Below, one piece after another: positions 14,138-15,262 of a stretch of DNA of 15,262 bases. The DNA is from Desulfobulbaceae bacterium (GTDB lineage Bacteria > Desulfobacterota > Desulfobulbia > Desulfobulbales > Desulfobulbaceae), in NCBI GenBank assembly GCA_026990725.1, contig JALXCX010000331.1, positions 1 through 15,262 on the forward strand. Reading direction: 5' to 3'. Each line of letters opens with the position of its first letter. Position 1 is the first letter of the stretch. Made by a program: the position numbers and the translations under genes. The notes beneath the pieces were generated by a model. That model had not been told where the DNA came from. It saw only the letters and a list, made by a program, of their open reading frames with translations, and ran no database searches.

Positions 14138-15250
14138 TTACGGTAATTTGTTGGCCAGGCCCGGACGAACAGCACAAAGCTGCTCAAACCACCGGGTGTA
14201 ATCTCCTGCAAGATTTAACCAGCTATATGGCTCAGTAAGAACCAGACTCTTCGATGGCACAAGCGGCTCCAATTGATAAAGCAGAGAGGCAAGAGCTTTT
14301 TTGAACCCGTTTTCAGGATACCGGTATTGTTCCGGAAACAATTCCTTGTAGGAGAGACGATCAGGCACAAGCGGCCAACAGCCGGCCCGAACACCTTCAA
14401 GAACAGATATACCAAAAAATTCATGAACCGCTGTTGAAGCTATAATATCAGCCCCTTGTAACAGGCAGGCGTATTCCTCCTTCTTTTCCACAAAACCAAC
14501 ATGAAGAATACGGTCCGCCAAAACTTCTTTTACCCTGGCAAATATCGGCGGCTGATGATGGAAATGCTCTCCTACAAGAATGAGTTTAAAATCAACATTG
14601 TCCGACAGGGACATGAGCGCTTTAAAAAAAGTATCGGGATCTTTATCATGTTCCCAGCGATGATTCCAGACGATGACGGGAACATCCTCTTGATGGCAGG
14701 CTTGGGCATCATCAATATGGCTGTAATCCATGCCCGGGTACAGCACGGTTGATTTATTACGTAAGGTCTCCAGACAGTGGCCAAGATGAACATCAGCGGC
14801 CTTTTTCAGATATTTTTTTACTCCGGCAAGAAAACTGTTTAGATTGTAGCAACTGTTAAAAGCCAGTTGATCAGCACACAGAGCAGAAGTGAAGTTTATC
14901 GCGCTGAACTGAAAAATACCCGGGTCAACCACCTGCCCAGGGTAACAGAACTGATTTTCATGAAAATATATGCCTAGGGGCAGCACGATACCTGCATTTG
15001 CCAACAGGCTTCGCAAAACGGCTATATCAAGAAAGGTTGAACAGAGAACAGCATCATAATGCGCGCCACCGGCTATCTGCTCAATAATTTTTTCAGCAAA
15101 CCAGGGTGCTGAAAGCTGCATACGCATTTTCCATTTTCTTGCCGGCAGGGTGAGCAAAGAGAATAAACAAGGTACATGCTTTTGCAGCCCGGTTAAAAAG
15201 CTCTTATGAGATCCGCCATAATAAGGCTCAAGAAGCAGGATATGCGGCAT
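14138..15250 (-). CDS. Glycosyltransferase, tRNA-queuosine alpha-mannosyltransferase family (DUF3524 + GT4-like)
   Basis: This 370-residue cytoplasmic protein has the DUF3524 N-terminus (MPHILLLEPYYGGSHKSFL, then LPARKWKMRM at 35-44 and YFHENQFCYP at 95-104). A GT-B C-terminal domain follows with WNHRWEHDKDP (195-205), LILVGEHF (223-230) and the nucleotide-sugar motif E277-x7-E285 in HEFFGISVLEGV. This architecture is that of human GTDC1/QTMAN, which adds mannose to queuosine in tRNA-Asp. Bacterial relatives are annotated as tRNA-queuosine glycosyltransferases, but the sugar and tRNA used here are unknown. The ATG at 15250 fits the family start, although the Shine-Dalgarno is weak and only 12 bp of upstream sequence are in the window. 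The stop is 64 bp before ktrB. No queuosine synthesis gene (tgt, queA) is visible nearby. Confidence 0.88.
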   Translation of the reverse strand: MPHILLLEPYYGGSHKSFLTGLQKHVPCLFSLLTLPARKWKMRMQLSAPWFAEKIIEQIAGGAHYDAVLCSTFLDIAVLRSLLANAGIVLPLGIYFHENQFCYPGQVVDPGIFQFSAINFTSALCADQLAFNSCYNLNSFLAGVKKYLKKAADVHLGHCLETLRNKSTVLYPGMDYSHIDDAQACHQEDVPVIVWNHRWEHDKDPDTFFKALMSLSDNVDFKLILVGEHFHHQPPIFARVKEVLADRILHVGFVEKKEEYACLLQGADIIASTAVHEFFGISVLEGVRAGCWPLVPDRLSYKELFPEQYRYPENGFKKALASLLYQLEPLVPSKSLVLTEPYSWLNLAGDYTRWFEQLCAVRPGLANKLP

Positions 15251-15262
15251 ACTGTTTACCAG

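Noticed and set aside
13947..14177. Minus-strand 76-codon frame spanning the gap upstream of ktrB
   Set aside because: It overlaps both ktrB and the glycosyltransferase gene in another frame, has composition typical of a shadow frame and matches nothing known to me.

Overview
The window looks like ordinary chromosomal DNA from an anaerobic, Gram-negative bacterium, probably a sulfate- or sulfur-metabolising member of Desulfobacterota (the Desulfobulbales are my best guess). This rests on gene content: a complex II iron-sulfur subunit, a C4-dicarboxylate TRAP system beside malic enzyme, a KamA-family radical SAM enzyme and Ktr-type potassium uptake. I cannot confirm the taxon from sequence alone. 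Coding density is high. I found no rRNA or tRNA gene, CRISPR array, transposase or integrase.

Left part (1-3126): the 3' end of a succinate dehydrogenase/fumarate reductase iron-sulfur subunit gene (+) is followed by a 17-bp inverted repeat. Next come a convergent DUF389 membrane protein (-), a divergent ZIP-family metal transporter (+), and a universal stress protein gene (-) whose terminator touches the end of the ZIP gene.

Central part (3219-9373): on the minus strand, in transcription order, lie malic enzyme, dctP, dctQ, dctM and then the stress protein gene. DctPQM would import malate, fumarate or succinate. Malic enzyme would turn malate into pyruvate, and the complex II enzyme at the left edge would interconvert succinate and fumarate, so the region reads as a C4-dicarboxylate module. 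A terminator-like hairpin between dctP and dctQ probably lets the binding protein be made in excess. A divergent radical SAM gene (kamA-like) shares a short intergenic region with malic enzyme. That region holds a perfect 17-bp palindrome over the candidate promoters.

Right part (9505-15262): five minus-strand genes run in the order queuosine-type tRNA glycosyltransferase homologue, ktrB, ktrA, shikimate kinase, and a 582-residue protein I do not recognise as a whole. The last three are closely spaced and probably co-transcribed. Between ktrB and ktrA lies a 124-nt element of four small hairpins closed by an 11-bp perfect terminal inverted repeat. It may be a structured RNA or a palindromic mobile repeat.

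The items most worth following up are the 582-residue protein, which appears to carry a DUF89/ARMT1-like core with its metal-site residues replaced; the structured element between ktrB and ktrA; the palindromic operator; the shikimate kinase lacking the usual P-loop Ser/Thr; and the bacterial homologue of the tRNA-queuosine mannosyltransferase.
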